Shown here: positions 16,166-26,900 of the stretch, one piece after another
How the letters are laid out: the number at the start of each line of letters is the position of its first letter
Numbering within the stretch: position 1 is the first letter of the stretch
NCBI RefSeq assembly: GCF_011170125.1
Contig: NZ_BLLN01000005.1
Location: 124,001-188,000 of the forward strand
Length of the DNA stretch: 64,000 bases
Reading direction: 5' to 3'
Source of the DNA: Streptomyces diastaticus subsp. diastaticus
GTDB lineage: Bacteria > Actinomycetota > Actinomycetes > Streptomycetales > Streptomycetaceae
Position numbers and translations under genes: made by a program
Notes under the pieces: generated by a model
The model's database searches: none
What the model saw: the letters and a program-made list of their open reading frames with translations, nothing else
Told to the model about the DNA's origin: nothing

Positions 16166-18757
16166 GTGCCCGGCCTCCACCAGAACCAGCTCTACTCGCT
16201 CGCCGACCCGACGTACTACGAGACGCCCGCCCGGCTCCCCGACGAGGGGACCAGGTTCGCGCTGGACCAGCAGGCGGCTCCCCCCGGGTGGGGCAAGGGG
16301 CGCTCGGGGCTGTGGACCTCGCTGCGGCCCGACGGGGCGCCCCTCACCGAGCAGGGGTGGAAGGTCCACGTCTCCACGATCCCTGAGGAGGCGGCCTCGA
16401 CGCTGCGGGAGACCGTGCGGATCTGCCTGCGCCACGGGGTGCCGGTCAAGTTCCTGCGCAGCCGCCAGGCGCTCGCCCTGATGTCCGACAAGTACATGGC
16501 GCGCGGCAGCAGCGGCAAGTTCGTCACCGCCTATCCGCCCGACGAGCCCGCCTTCCTGCGGCTGGTGGCCGAGCTGTCGGCGGCGCTCGACGGCCGCCGC
16601 GGCCCCTACATCCTCAGCGACCTGCGGATCGGCGACGCCCCCGTCTACGTCCGGTACGGCTCCTTCACCGACCGCTGGTGCCGGGCGGCGGACGGCAGCA
16701 CGGTCCCGGCGCTGCGCGCCCCGGACGGGCGGCTGGTCCCCGACGAGCGCGACGTGGTCTTCCGGGTGCCGCCGTGGGTGACCGTGCCGCCGGAGCTGGG
16801 CCCGCACCTGGCGGCCCGCGCGGCGGCCCGGGACGACGGCTTCCCCTACGTGGTCGAGCGCGCCCTCCAGTTCTCCAACGCGGGCGGCATCTACCTCGCC
16901 CGGCACCGCCGGAGCGGCGAGCGGGTCGTCCTGCGTGAGGCCCGCCCGCACTGCGGCCTGGACTCGGCGGGCGACGACGCGGTCACCCGTCTGCACCGCG
17001 AGCACCGGGCCCTGCGACGGCTGGACGGACTGGAGTGCGTGCCACGGGTGCACGGGGTGCGAACCGTCTGGGAGCACCACTTCCTGGTCGAGGAGCACGT
17101 CGAGGGGCGCACCCTCTTCGAGGAGATCGTCGCCCGGTACGCCCTGGTCCGCGGGGAACGCTCCGACGCCGAACTCGCCGCCTACCGCGCCTGGGTGGAC
17201 GAGGTGACGGACCGGCTGGCGTCGGCCTTGGCCGCCGTCCACGCCCGCGGCCTGCGCTTCGGCGACCTGCACCCCGCCAACATCGTGCTGCGCCCCGACG
17301 GCCGCCTGGTCCTCATCGACTTCGAGTACGCGACGGAGCTGGAGGACCCGAGCCCCTTCGCGGGCGCCTTCGGTATGCAGGCTCCGGCGGGCACCGCGGG
17401 CCCGGAGGCCGACGCGTACGCCCTGTGGTCGACGTGGCTGCACATGCTGATGCCGCTCACCGAGATGGCGGGCCACGACCGCCGCAAGGCCCTGGTCCTG
17501 GAGCGCTGGGCCCGCGACCGCTACCGGCTCGGCCCGGACGCGGGACCTCCGCGCCCGGCACCGCTCACCTCGGCCATGGACCGGACCGACCCGGTGGAGC
17601 GGCTCCTGACGGGTCCTGAGCCGGACTGGGACCGGCTGCGCGCCATGCTGGTGGCCGGGGTACGTGCCGCCGCCACGCCCGAGCGCCTCGACCGGCTCTT
17701 CCCGGGCGGGCCCGACGGGTTCGCCTCCGGCGGCGTGTGTGCGGCGCACGGAGCGGCCGGAGTGCTGCACGCCCTGCGTCATGTCGGCGCCGAGGTGCCC
17801 GGGGAGTGGGTGCGCTGGCTCGCCGATGCGTCTCTGCGGCGCCCGCCGGAGCGCGCGGGCGGGCTCCTGGACGGCCTGCCCGGTGCGGCGGCGGTGCTCG
17901 CCGCGTCCGGGGAGGGCGACGCGGCGGCGGAACTGCTGGAGCGGGCCTCGGCCGCGCCCCTGCCGACGGGAGCGGACCTCGCGACGGGCCGCGCCGGGCG
18001 GGCCCTGGCGGCCCTGCGGGTCACACGGGCGGCCGGAGGGCCGGGCGCTTGTCCGCCGCCCGAGGTCTTCCGCACCGCGAGCGACCTGGCGCGACTGGCG
18101 CGCGGCGAGACGGTGCCGGGGCTGACCGCGCCGCCCTCCGCCGGCCTGCTCCGCGGCCTCTCCGGCGCCGCCCTGCTCCACCTGGAGCTGTACGAGCTGA
18201 CGGGTGAGCGCCACCTGCTGGACGCCGCGCGGGACGTACTGCACCGGGAGGCCGGGCACTGCGTACGGATGCCGGGTGGTTCGGTCCAGGTCAAGGACGG
18301 CCGCCGCCACCTGCTCTACCTGGACCAGGGCAGCGGCGGCTTCGCCCTGGTGGCCCGCGCCTATCTGGAACACCGCGAGGATGCCCTGCTGTCGGCGCTG
18401 CTGCCCGGCGTACGCCAGGGGTGCGTCCTGGAGTTCGTCCGCGAGCCGGGTCTGTTCACCGGCCGCGCCGGGCTGACCGCGACGGCGCACGCCCTGGACG
18501 CGGCGTCCGGCGACGGCTCTGCCCGCACGGCACCGGCGCCCGACGTCCTGGCGTCGGTGCGCAACCTGACCTGGCACCTCGTCCAGGACGGCGACCACCT
18601 CCTGGTCCCCGGCGCGGGTCTGCGCCGGTTCTCCACCGACCTGGCGACCGGTTCGGCGGGGCTCCTGCTCGCCCTCCACACCCTGGCCGCCCGTCACGGC
18701 GCCCCGGGCGCGCCCACGGGGCCGAGGGCACTGCTGTCCCTGCTCACTCTGGGGTGA
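16166..18757 (+). CDS. lanKC: Class III lanthionine synthetase LanKC
   Basis: An 863-aa trifunctional enzyme. The N-terminal lyase-like region (about 1-220) is followed by a Ser/Thr-kinase domain with FGDLHPANIV (D367) and LIDFEYATE (D385) as catalytic-loop and Mg-binding motifs. A C-terminal LanC-like cyclase domain starts near residue 510. The cyclase has DQGSGGFAL where zinc-dependent cyclases carry CHG, so the zinc ligands are missing, as usual for class III. It phosphorylates and eliminates Ser/Thr and closes (methyl)lanthionine or labionin rings. The GTG start at 16166 has AAAGGCGG upstream. It follows the MFS gene by 39 nt and converges on the SARP gene with a 5-nt gap. Confidence 0.9.
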   Translation: MPGLHQNQLYSLADPTYYETPARLPDEGTRFALDQQAAPPGWGKGRSGLWTSLRPDGAPLTEQGWKVHVSTIPEEAASTLRETVRICLRHGVPVKFLRSRQALALMSDKYMARGSSGKFVTAYPPDEPAFLRLVAELSAALDGRRGPYILSDLRIGDAPVYVRYGSFTDRWCRAADGSTVPALRAPDGRLVPDERDVVFRVPPWVTVPPELGPHLAARAAARDDGFPYVVERALQFSNAGGIYLARHRRSGERVVLREARPHCGLDSAGDDAVTRLHREHRALRRLDGLECVPRVHGVRTVWEHHFLVEEHVEGRTLFEEIVARYALVRGERSDAELAAYRAWVDEVTDRLASALAAVHARGLRFGDLHPANIVLRPDGRLVLIDFEYATELEDPSPFAGAFGMQAPAGTAGPEADAYALWSTWLHMLMPLTEMAGHDRRKALVLERWARDRYRLGPDAGPPRPAPLTSAMDRTDPVERLLTGPEPDWDRLRAMLVAGVRAAATPERLDRLFPGGPDGFASGGVCAAHGAAGVLHALRHVGAEVPGEWVRWLADASLRRPPERAGGLLDGLPGAAAVLAASGEGDAAAELLERASAAPLPTGADLATGRAGRALAALRVTRAAGGPGACPPPEVFRTASDLARLARGETVPGLTAPPSAGLLRGLSGAALLHLELYELTGERHLLDAARDVLHREAGHCVRMPGGSVQVKDGRRHLLYLDQGSGGFALVARAYLEHREDALLSALLPGVRQGCVLEFVREPGLFTGRAGLTATAHALDAASGDGSARTAPAPDVLASVRNLTWHLVQDGDHLLVPGAGLRRFSTDLATGSAGLLLALHTLAARHGAPGAPTGPRALLSLLTLG

Positions 18758-18762
18758 CGGGC

Positions 18763-20565
18763 TCACCCCGGCACGACGACCGGGCGCCCGATCCGCTCCT
18801 CGGCGTTCTCACGGGCGAGAAGCCAGGTCAGGCGCGGAACTTCGTAGTGTGCGGCATGGGCGGTGACCTCCCCGCCCGAGGTGGTGACGGCTCCGCTGCC
18901 GATCAGGGCCTCCACGGTGCGCAGGGCCGCCCGCACCGGGCTGCCCAGCGCGGCCGCCGCCTCGGCGAGGGTGAACGGCCCCTCCAGGCCGGCGGAGGCC
19001 AGCCCGGCGAGGGCCTGGGCCTGGGCCGCCGGGAGGTCGCGCCAGGCCACGGCGAGCCGGTCGCGCACCAGGACGTCCCCGGCGGAGAGCTCGTCGAGCG
19101 CGCAGGCGGGGTCGGCCAGCCGGTCCGCGTACTCCGCGAGCGGCAGGTGGCGCAGGACCGAGAGGCGCATACCGGCGACCCGCACACCGAGCGGCAGCAG
19201 CCCGCAGCCGTGCACGACGCGCAGCGCCGCGGCGCGGTCCGCGGCGACACGGGCCGTGCCGACGAACCGGGCCAGCAGGTCGAGTGCCTCCGCCGGGTCC
19301 ATCGGCGGCACGTCCACCCGGCCGACCGGCGCGAGACCGCCGAGCAGGCCCCGGGCGGTGACCAGGACGGCGGACCGGCCGTCCGTCGGCAGCAGCCCCC
19401 GCACGGTGTGCTCCCCGGGGGCGTCGTCCAGCACCACCAGGGCACGGTGCCGGACCAGCCAGCGACGCCACGCCTGCGGGGTCGCGGGGACACCGGTGAG
19501 GCCGGCCAGCCGGTCGAGGACGGTGGTGGCCGGCTGGGCCGCGCCGGCGCTGTCGCGGAGCCGGACCAGGAGGCGGCCGTCGGGGTAGCGGTCGGCGAGA
19601 AGCCGGGCGGCCCGTACGGCGAGGGCGGTCTTGCCGCTGCCCGCCGGCCCGGTGAGCAGCACGGTCCCGCCCTCCCCGCCGGGCCGGTCCAGCGCGTCGA
19701 TGAGTTCCCGGAGCTGGCCGCCACGCCCGGTGAACGCCGTTGGGTCCGGGGGCAGTTCGGCAGAGGCTGCGGACCGCGCGATGCCGTGGGACCGGGACTC
19801 GGTGAGGACGTCCCGGTAGCGGTCGGCCATGGCGCCGCCCGGCTCCAGACCGAGTTCCCGGGCCAGTTCCTGCCGGTACTCGTCATAGACGGCCAGCGCC
19901 TCGGAGCGGCGTCCGGACTGGTGCAGGGCGGTCATCCAGGCCGCGTGCAGGCGTTCACGGAGCGGGTGCCGCTCGGCCAGCTCGCGCAACTCCTCCACGA
20001 CGGCCGGGCCACGGCCGAGTGCCAGTTCGCACTCGGCCCACTCCTCGTGGACGGACAGGCACCGCCGCTCCAGGCGCTCGCCCTCGGCCGCGAGGGCGGG
20101 AGAGCGCCGCAGATCGTGCAGGGGCGTGCTCTGCCACAGGCCCACCGCCTCGCGCAGCAGGCCGACGGCGGAGGCCGGTTCGAGCCCGGCCGCGGACCGG
20201 GCGAGCCGCCGCATCCGCAAGGCGTCCACCTCGTCGTCCTCCACGCGCAGCACGTAGCCGCCGCAGTCGTGGACGAGGAGGCCGGGTGAGGCGGTGCGGC
20301 CGTCACCGAGCAGGGTACGCAGGCTGCTGACGTACACCTGGAGGTTCTTGCGAGCGGTGCGCGGCGGGTCGTCGGGCCAGACGGCGTCGGTGAGCGCGTC
20401 GGTGCCGACGGGGGTGTTGGGTCTGCTGAGCAGCAGGCCGAGCACGAGGCGCTGTTTGAGCGGCCCGAGGGAGAGCGGCACGCCGTCGCGGTGGGCGGCG
20501 AGGGGCCCGAGGACGGTGAAGTGCGGTCGGGACGGGTGCGCGCTGGTGCGGGGCGCAGGGGTCAC
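18763..20565 (-). CDS. SARP-family activator with NB-ARC ATPase domain (AfsR-like)
   Basis: A 600-aa regulator. Residues about 15-110 form an OmpR-type winged helix of the SARP class, 110-250 the bacterial transcriptional activation domain, and about 275-500 an NB-ARC ATPase with Walker A GPAGSGKT (306-313) and LVVLDDAPGE as Walker B. AfsR's long TPR tail is largely missing, so this is a medium-length SARP. I chose the GTG at 20565 because GGGAGG lies 7 nt upstream; the open frame extends to 20919. SARPs bind 11- or 22-nt-spaced direct repeats; such a repeat is present at 14173-14206 in the same region. It is a probable pathway-specific activator of the RiPP genes. Confidence 0.85.
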   Translation of the reverse strand: MTPAPRTSAHPSRPHFTVLGPLAAHRDGVPLSLGPLKQRLVLGLLLSRPNTPVGTDALTDAVWPDDPPRTARKNLQVYVSSLRTLLGDGRTASPGLLVHDCGGYVLRVEDDEVDALRMRRLARSAAGLEPASAVGLLREAVGLWQSTPLHDLRRSPALAAEGERLERRCLSVHEEWAECELALGRGPAVVEELRELAERHPLRERLHAAWMTALHQSGRRSEALAVYDEYRQELARELGLEPGGAMADRYRDVLTESRSHGIARSAASAELPPDPTAFTGRGGQLRELIDALDRPGGEGGTVLLTGPAGSGKTALAVRAARLLADRYPDGRLLVRLRDSAGAAQPATTVLDRLAGLTGVPATPQAWRRWLVRHRALVVLDDAPGEHTVRGLLPTDGRSAVLVTARGLLGGLAPVGRVDVPPMDPAEALDLLARFVGTARVAADRAAALRVVHGCGLLPLGVRVAGMRLSVLRHLPLAEYADRLADPACALDELSAGDVLVRDRLAVAWRDLPAAQAQALAGLASAGLEGPFTLAEAAAALGSPVRAALRTVEALIGSGAVTTSGGEVTAHAAHYEVPRLTWLLARENAEERIGRPVVVPG

Positions 20566-20719
20566 GGGCGGGCCTCCCAGCTCCGTTGGTCGGGCACGGT
20601 GGTCACGCGTGCCCGACGGCGATGCTGCCCGGCGGGCCCGGGTACGGCATCGGGGCGTTCCCCCTACCTTTCCGCCGGGTCCCCGCCCGAAAATCCCCCG
20701 CGGCCCCCAGGTGGACCGG

Positions 20720-23641
20720 TCAGCGGCGCACCGCGGCCGAGACGCACTCGGCCGCGAACTCGCAGAGGGCGGTGCGGTCCTGGCGGCCGGTCTTGGCGAG
20801 CAGACTCGCCATGTGCTTCTCGACGGTGCGGGGGGAGATGGAGAGGTGCCGGGCGATCTGCTGGTTACCGGGACGGTCCGCGAGGAGGACGAACACCTCG
20901 TACTCCCGCGGGGTGACACCGCTGGTGCGCAGCGGGGCGGGTATGCGGTCGCGGCCGTCGCGGCGCTGCGGGGCGCTGGCCCCGGCCCTGCGCAGGGCGG
21001 CGCGGCACGCGGAGGCGACGGGCTGGACCGCGGCCGCGTGGAAGAACTCCTCGGCGGTCCGCAGCCACGTCACCGGCTCGCCCCAGCCGTCGGCGACGGC
21101 GGCCTCCGCGACCAGCCGCAGGGCGAGGTGGCGGGCGAGCGGGAACGCCTCCCCGGTGCGCAGGGCCGACCGGACCGCTTCCGCGGCGCCCGCCGCGTCG
21201 CCGCCGCGTCCTCGGTGGACCGCGTCGGCCATGCCGAGGAAGAGCTTGTTCCAGGCGAGCTGGGCGCCGTGCGAGGCGAGGGCCGCCCGGTGGTCCGCGG
21301 TGTCACCGGTCCCGTCCAGGGCGCGCAGCAGGGGGAGCAGGCCCCAGCGGCCGCCGAGGAAGTACAGGCTGGGCCGTTCGCGTTCCCAGGCGACCGCGGC
21401 CTCCAGGTGGTCCAGGGCGCCGGGGCGGTCCTCGTCGAGGAGGGCGCCGACGGCCAGGCACAGGCCACGCTGGAGCGGCACGAGGAGCGAGTCCTCGCCG
21501 CCGGCGCGCCGGAACCGCAGCAGGGCGGCGTCCCGCTCGCGGCGGCGCCCCTGGTGGGCGGCGAGAGTGGCGTCGGCGAGGAGGAGGTAGCGGTGGGCGG
21601 AGAGGTTGCGTACCCGGGCGGCGGCGTCGACCGAGCGGTCGACGGTGGCGCGGGCCTTCTCCCAGTCGCCGCAGAGCACCGCGTTCATGGCGATCAGCCC
21701 GTCCACGGTCTGGGTCAGCGCGAGGGCGCCGAGCTCTCCGGCGGCGGTACGGGCGGCCGCCAGCCGGGTCGCGTCGCCCGTGCGCAGGAAGGCGTTGGCG
21801 CCGAGCCGGACCAGGGCCTCCGTGCGCCAGGCGGCGAGCTGGTGGCGTTCGGAGACGGCGAGCATCCGCTCCAGGCAGGCGTCTGCCTCGTCGAAGCCCT
21901 GGTCCCGGCTGAGCAGCCCGAGCAGTTGCCACGCCTGGCAGGCGACCACCGGCAGGCCGTGCTCTTCGGCGACGGCCGCGGCCCGGCGGGCGGCTTCGGC
22001 GGCGTCGGCGGTGCCCTCCTCGCCCGCGCCGCCGGGAAGCAGCACGAGGTGGCCCTCGACCACGGCGAGCGCGGCCTGCTGTGCGGGCGGCGGCGCGGGA
22101 CCCAGCAGGGCGCGGGCGGCGCGCACCCGGCGCCCGGCCTCCTCGGGGTGCTCGCCCATGACGGCGGCCCAGGCGACCCTGATGTGCGCGTCGGCCCGCT
22201 CGGCGGCGGCCGGTGTGCCGGGCGGCACCGGCGGCAGCCCCGCGGCCAGGGTGAACGCCTCAGCGAGCCGCCCGGCCTCTGCGAGGGCGACGGCGAGTGA
22301 GGCGGCGACCTCGGGGCGGCGGGCGTCGGGGGTCAGTCCGTGGGCGCGTTCCAGGAGCACGGCCGCGGAGCCCGCGGCGCCCTGGCCGAGCATCCGGCGG
22401 CCGGCCTCGGCGAGGTGCGCTCCCGCGGCGGCGGCGTCCCCGGCGGCCAGGCGCAGGGTGGCGAGGAGCTGACGGGCGTCCTCGCTCATGGCGGGCCCCA
22501 GTTCCTCCAGGGCGTCGGCCGCCCGGCGGGCGGTGGCGGCCCGTTCGGCGGGGAGCAGGGCGGCGGTGAGGGCTTCGGCGGTGAGCGCGTGCCGGAAGGC
22601 GTACCGGTCGGGGGCCGCGCCGTCCGGGGCGATGATGCCGGCCTCGGTGGCGGCGCGCAGATGGGCGAAGAGGGCGCGTTCCTCGTAGCCGAGCACGGTC
22701 TGCAGGAGGGGGACCTGGAAGGTGCTGCCCAGGGTGGCGGAGGTGAGCAGGAGTTCGCGGACGGGTGGGTCGAGGCGGTCCAGGCGGGCGGCCCAGCTGC
22801 GGACGACGCCGGTGGGGACGCCGCCGTCCGGCCCGTCCTCGCACCGCCAGCCGCCGTCCGTGCGGTGCAGGGTGCCGGAGTCGACCAGGTCGGCGAGGAG
22901 CACCTCCACCAGGTACGGGTTGCCTCCCGCGCGGCGCGCGATCCTGCGGTGGGCCTCGGCGGGCACCTCGCCGGGGGCGGCGTTCAGGCACGCCTCGGCC
23001 ATTCTGTGCACCTGCGTGTCGTCCAGCGGGCCGAGTTCGAGGACGGTGGCGGTCTGCCGGCCGGCGGCGGCCCGGGTGACGTCCAGGGCGGGGCCCGGCT
23101 CGGGCCGGAGGGTGCCGAGAAGGAGGACGGGGAGGTCCGCGAGGTTGTCGGCGACGTACTCGACGACCGCGATCGTCTCGGTGTCGGAGTCGTGCAGGTC
23201 CTCCAGGACCATGACGCAGCCGCGCTCCCGTCCGAGGACGGAGAGCAGACGCAGCAGGGCCTCGGCGAGTTCGACCACGGAGGCGGGGAACTCGGGGCCG
23301 TGCCGCCGCCATTCGGGCACGAGTGCGGACAACGCGGGCCGGAAGGGCTCCAGTTCTGGTTCCTCGGGGGTGCCCGCGGCCCGGAACCGGGAGGAGAGGG
23401 CCTCCATCAGCGGCCGGTAGGGCACGACGAGCCCGGTGGAGGTGGCACGTCCCCGCAGGACGGGCACCTCGCGGGCGTACGCGTCGAAGGCGCACTGGCC
23501 CGCCAGCCGCGACTTGCCGATCCCCGCCTCGCCGACGAGGAACACCGCCCCTCCTGAGGACCGCCCGGCTGCGGCCAACCCCTTTGCCAGCAGAGCCGAT
23601 TCACTGTCCCGCCCGACGATGACCGAGGAAGTCGCACGCAT
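20720..23641 (-). CDS. Large LuxR-family (LAL) transcriptional regulator
   Basis: A 973-aa protein with an N-terminal AAA ATPase (Walker A GEAGIGKS, residues 37-44; Walker B-like VMVLEDLHD), a long helical TPR-like middle and a C-terminal LuxR helix-turn-helix (about 905-970: LTxRE-like VTPREYEVFVLLAD, QQIARHLSISPRTVEKHMAS). LAL regulators commonly activate natural-product clusters. It starts 64 nt after the cysteine-free peptide gene with a strong hairpin between them, so it is probably transcribed separately from lanM. No clear Shine-Dalgarno precedes the ATG at 23641. Confidence 0.88.
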   Translation of the reverse strand: MRATSSVIVGRDSESALLAKGLAAAGRSSGGAVFLVGEAGIGKSRLAGQCAFDAYAREVPVLRGRATSTGLVVPYRPLMEALSSRFRAAGTPEEPELEPFRPALSALVPEWRRHGPEFPASVVELAEALLRLLSVLGRERGCVMVLEDLHDSDTETIAVVEYVADNLADLPVLLLGTLRPEPGPALDVTRAAAGRQTATVLELGPLDDTQVHRMAEACLNAAPGEVPAEAHRRIARRAGGNPYLVEVLLADLVDSGTLHRTDGGWRCEDGPDGGVPTGVVRSWAARLDRLDPPVRELLLTSATLGSTFQVPLLQTVLGYEERALFAHLRAATEAGIIAPDGAAPDRYAFRHALTAEALTAALLPAERAATARRAADALEELGPAMSEDARQLLATLRLAAGDAAAAGAHLAEAGRRMLGQGAAGSAAVLLERAHGLTPDARRPEVAASLAVALAEAGRLAEAFTLAAGLPPVPPGTPAAAERADAHIRVAWAAVMGEHPEEAGRRVRAARALLGPAPPPAQQAALAVVEGHLVLLPGGAGEEGTADAAEAARRAAAVAEEHGLPVVACQAWQLLGLLSRDQGFDEADACLERMLAVSERHQLAAWRTEALVRLGANAFLRTGDATRLAAARTAAGELGALALTQTVDGLIAMNAVLCGDWEKARATVDRSVDAAARVRNLSAHRYLLLADATLAAHQGRRRERDAALLRFRRAGGEDSLLVPLQRGLCLAVGALLDEDRPGALDHLEAAVAWERERPSLYFLGGRWGLLPLLRALDGTGDTADHRAALASHGAQLAWNKLFLGMADAVHRGRGGDAAGAAEAVRSALRTGEAFPLARHLALRLVAEAAVADGWGEPVTWLRTAEEFFHAAAVQPVASACRAALRRAGASAPQRRDGRDRIPAPLRTSGVTPREYEVFVLLADRPGNQQIARHLSISPRTVEKHMASLLAKTGRQDRTALCEFAAECVSAAVRR

Positions 23642-23660
23642 GTGCGCAGGCTACTGGAGC

Positions 23661-23700
23661 GGGCCCCGGAGCGGCAGGGCGTGCCGCTCCGGACGGGCCC
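23661..23700. terminator. Terminator between the 63-aa peptide gene and the LAL regulator
   Basis: An inner stem of 11 perfect base pairs (23666-23676 with 23682-23692) with a 5-nt loop is extended outward by GGGCCC at both ends (23661-23666, 23695-23700). It begins 5 nt after the stop of the peptide gene on the minus strand and should end the lanM-peptide transcript. Confidence 0.75.
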
Positions 23701-23705
23701 CGGCG

Positions 23706-23897
23706 TCACTGCGGAGCGGTCATGGTGGTCCACGGCAGTTCGTGGGAATAGGCCGCTCCGCCCTCCGAGGCGCTCAGGAGTCTGGAGCGCAGACCGAGGG
23801 CGCCGGTGGTGAAGAGGGTGATGGCGCCGACCGGGTGTTCCCCGGCGCTCTCGCCGGTACCGCCGGTCAGGTGGGTGGCCGCGTCGTCGATCTGCAT
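23706..23897 (-). CDS. Cysteine-free 63-aa peptide paired with LanM (candidate precursor)
   Basis: The product starts MQIDDAATHLTGGTGESAGE and continues HPVGAITLFTTGALGL, then a Ser/Thr-containing tail (S42, S44, S51, T57, T58, T60) ending TMTAPQ. The P-V/A-G-x-x-LFT-x-GAL pattern recalls the leaders of small proteins often found beside LanM in Streptomyces (DUF6229-like, from memory). There is no cysteine, so no lanthionine can form from this peptide alone. GAGG lies 7 nt before the ATG. It follows lanM by 78 nt and is closed by a strong terminator. It may be dehydrated only, cyclised by another nucleophile, or be an immunity or leader-like factor. Confidence 0.65.
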   Translation of the reverse strand: MQIDDAATHLTGGTGESAGEHPVGAITLFTTGALGLRSRLLSASEGGAAYSHELPWTTMTAPQ

Positions 23898-23975
23898 GGG
23901 ATGCCTCGATCCTTGGTCGTGAGGACGGGTGAGGTGCTCGGGCTGTCGGTGCGGTGGTGCGTGCGGGGGCCGCGG

Positions 23976-26900
23976 TCAGGGGTGGTGGTCGGGGGCCGCG
24001 GTCAGGGTGGGCAGGTCGAGGAGGAGCACGGAGGGCACGCGGTCGGGGAATCCGGCCCGCAGCAGCCCGTGCCCGATCCCCGCGAGGCCGGTGAGCAGCC
24101 CCGCGTGCGGGACGTGGTCGGGTGTACCGCAGCGCGGTCCGCCGTCCTCGACCGAGGCCAGCAGCGCGCCGGTGCGGTGGACGAGCCCGGCTCGGGCTCC
24201 GGCCAGGGCGCCGTGGCCGAGGAGTTCGAGCAGGCCCGCCTCCCCGTGGCAGAGGCTGTCGTCGGGGCGGGGTCCGGCGCCCCGCAGCAGGCGGGTCGTC
24301 GCGGTGAGCCAGGCGGCCAGCCGGTGGTCGGCGAGAGCGGCGGGACTGTCGGCGACGGCGAGGGCGATGCCGGCCCGGCCGTGGCACCAGCCTTCGTCAG
24401 CGGCGCCGTTCGCCGCCGGGAGCGCGGCGACGGCCTCGCGGAGCGCCTCCAGCCCCGCCTCCCGGAAGCGCGGGGCCCCGCTCCTCTCGGCGTACCGCAG
24501 CAGTGCCCATCCCGTACCGGCCGAGCCGTCCAGGAATCCGGGCCCGGCGGGTGGTCCGGCGGCCGCCAGCCGTTCCGCGCACCGTCCGGCGGCACGCAGC
24601 GTCTCCGGCCGCCCGGTGGCCCGGTGTGCGGCGAGGAGAACCGCGAGCCCGCCGGCCGTCCCGGCGCCGACGCCGGTCTCACGCTCGCCCGCTGCGGCTG
24701 CCTCCAGCAGCCGCAGCGCCGCCGGAAGCGACTCGGCGCACGCCGGCTCTCCGAGCAGCCGCTCCACCTCCAGCAGGGTGTACGTGAGCCCGCCGAGCCC
24801 GGCGAAGGCGCCCGAGCCCACGGCGGGCGGCGCGGTGGGGTCCTCGTGCAGGGCGTCCAGCAGTCCGGCCACCGGCGCCAGGGACGCGCTCGCCGTCTCC
24901 GCGTACCGGGCGACACCGGTGACATCGGCGAGCTGGGCGAGGAAGAGGGCGGGGCCGCAGTAGCCGGCCGCGAGGTCGGCGGGCATCGGGCCGAGCCGCC
25001 AGTAGCGGTCGCCCAGGAGTTCCAGGCCGAGCCAGTTGGCGCGGTCCGCCGCGCGGTAGGCGAGGGAGACCAACTGGTCCCCGAGGGAGCGGGCGGCGGC
25101 GAGGAGCCGTTCGGGCTCGGGGGCGAAGGCGGGCCGGGGGCCGCGTCCGGGCCCGGCCGGGTGGTGGGCGGGCGTGGTGGAGGCGGAGACCATCGCGGCG
25201 CGGATCACCCACTCCTGGTCCTGCCGGTCCACGGAGTCGAGGGCCGCGATCTTCCCGGTGGCCCGGGCCAGTCCGGAGATCGGCACCGTGCCGGGCACGG
25301 CGCGGCCGGTGACCCCGGTCAGGGCGGTGCCGCCGGCCCGGACGGTGAAGACGGGCACATCGTGGGACCAGAGCTGGGCGATCTCCTCGTCCTCGAGCCC
25401 GGGCAGGGCGGGGTGGCCGAGCGTGCCCTCCCGCAGCCGGGCGAGGACGGCGTCCCGCGCGCCGGCCTCGCGCATCAGCTCGGGGTGGGTGGTCTCGTCG
25501 AGGAGGGTGGCGTAGACGGCGGTGGGCCGCGCCACCACGCGCACCTCGTCCCGCCGAAACCGCTCCAGCAGCCCGGTGGGCCCGAGCAGTTCCGCGCGCG
25601 CCTCGCCGAGGGCCGTGTAGGCCGCCCGGAAGCCTTCGCACAACTCGGCCGTGTACGCGGCCGGTTCGGCGGTCCGCTCGTGCAGGCGGGGCCGGTTGGC
25701 GGACTCCCGGAACCGGCCGGGGCGGCGCACCAGCCGCATGGTGTCCGTCCCGCAGTCGGCCCACCCGGCGAGCGCCACGGGGGAGAGCGCGGCGCGGCCG
25801 CCGCCGACCGCCGACATGTCGAGCGCGCTGTCGTCGCCGAGGAGGAACTGCGGCAGCAGGCCGACCCGGTGGACGGAGTCGTGCAGTGCCCTGCTCGCCG
25901 GGTCGTCGGAGGCGGCGATCGGCAGGGCCGGGTGGAAGAGGGTCTCCACGTCGACCAGGACGGGATGCTCGCCGTGGGCGATCAGGTTCTCGTGGTGCAG
26001 GTCGGTCCCGTCCAGTGCGTGCAGCAGGGCGAGCAGCGCGCCCTGCCGCCGGTAGAACTCCCGCACCTGCGGCTCGGTCCGGCAGGGCAGCACCTCCACG
26101 AACTCGACCCAGCCGTGGGTCCCCCGGTCGAGCACGGTCAGCGTGCGCAACCGGGGCGCGCCGGGCAGGCGCCCGAGCCAGTCGGCGAGGTCGTTGAAGT
26201 GGCGGTGCGCGGCGACCGGGCGGGGCTTGTACACCAGCCGCGTGCCGTCCGCGAAACGCAGCAGCGCCACCGTCCGGCCGCCGCCGTGACTGTCGCCCGC
26301 CCCGGCCTCGACGTCGACGAGCAGGCGATCGTCCGACCCGCACGGGAGCCCGGCCTCGGCCAGGGCCACGTGGTCGGCGACGAGGCGGCGCAGCAGTTCG
26401 GCGAAGGCGTCGGCCGCGTCGAGGCTGACCCGGCCGAGCAGCCGGGCGAGCACCGGGTGGGCCTTCAGCAGAGCGGCGAGGCCCCGCCGGCCCCCCGCCC
26501 GCCGCAGGAACTCCCGGAAGCGGGCCCGGCTGTCCCCACCGGTGAGCCCGCCCGCCTCTCGTGCCCGGTGCAGTTCGGTCACGAGCACACGGGCGGCGAT
26601 CCGGGCCAGTCGCGGCCCGACCGCCCGGACCAGGCCGGCGCGGACCGCTGCGAGGTCGACGAGCCCTCGCTCCTCGCCCCCGAGAGCCGCCGCCATCCGG
26701 TCCCCCGCCGCCTCGGCGAACGGTGCGAGCACGCGCTCGAAGCCGCTGAGCCCCTCGTACTCCTCCTCGGGGAGGGGGAGGGCGGCGGGCGTGGCAGCGA
26801 GCACCTGCTCGACCCACTCCGCCCAGTCCGGTATCCGCCCGGCCCGCTCCTCCGTGCGCAGGGCCGGTGCCCACCAGGCCCCGCTCGCCGTGCGCTGCTC

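Noticed and set aside
15860..18766. A 968-codon minus-strand frame opposite LanKC
   Set aside because: No recognisable domain and biased composition; LanKC kinase and cyclase motifs on the plus strand are decisive.
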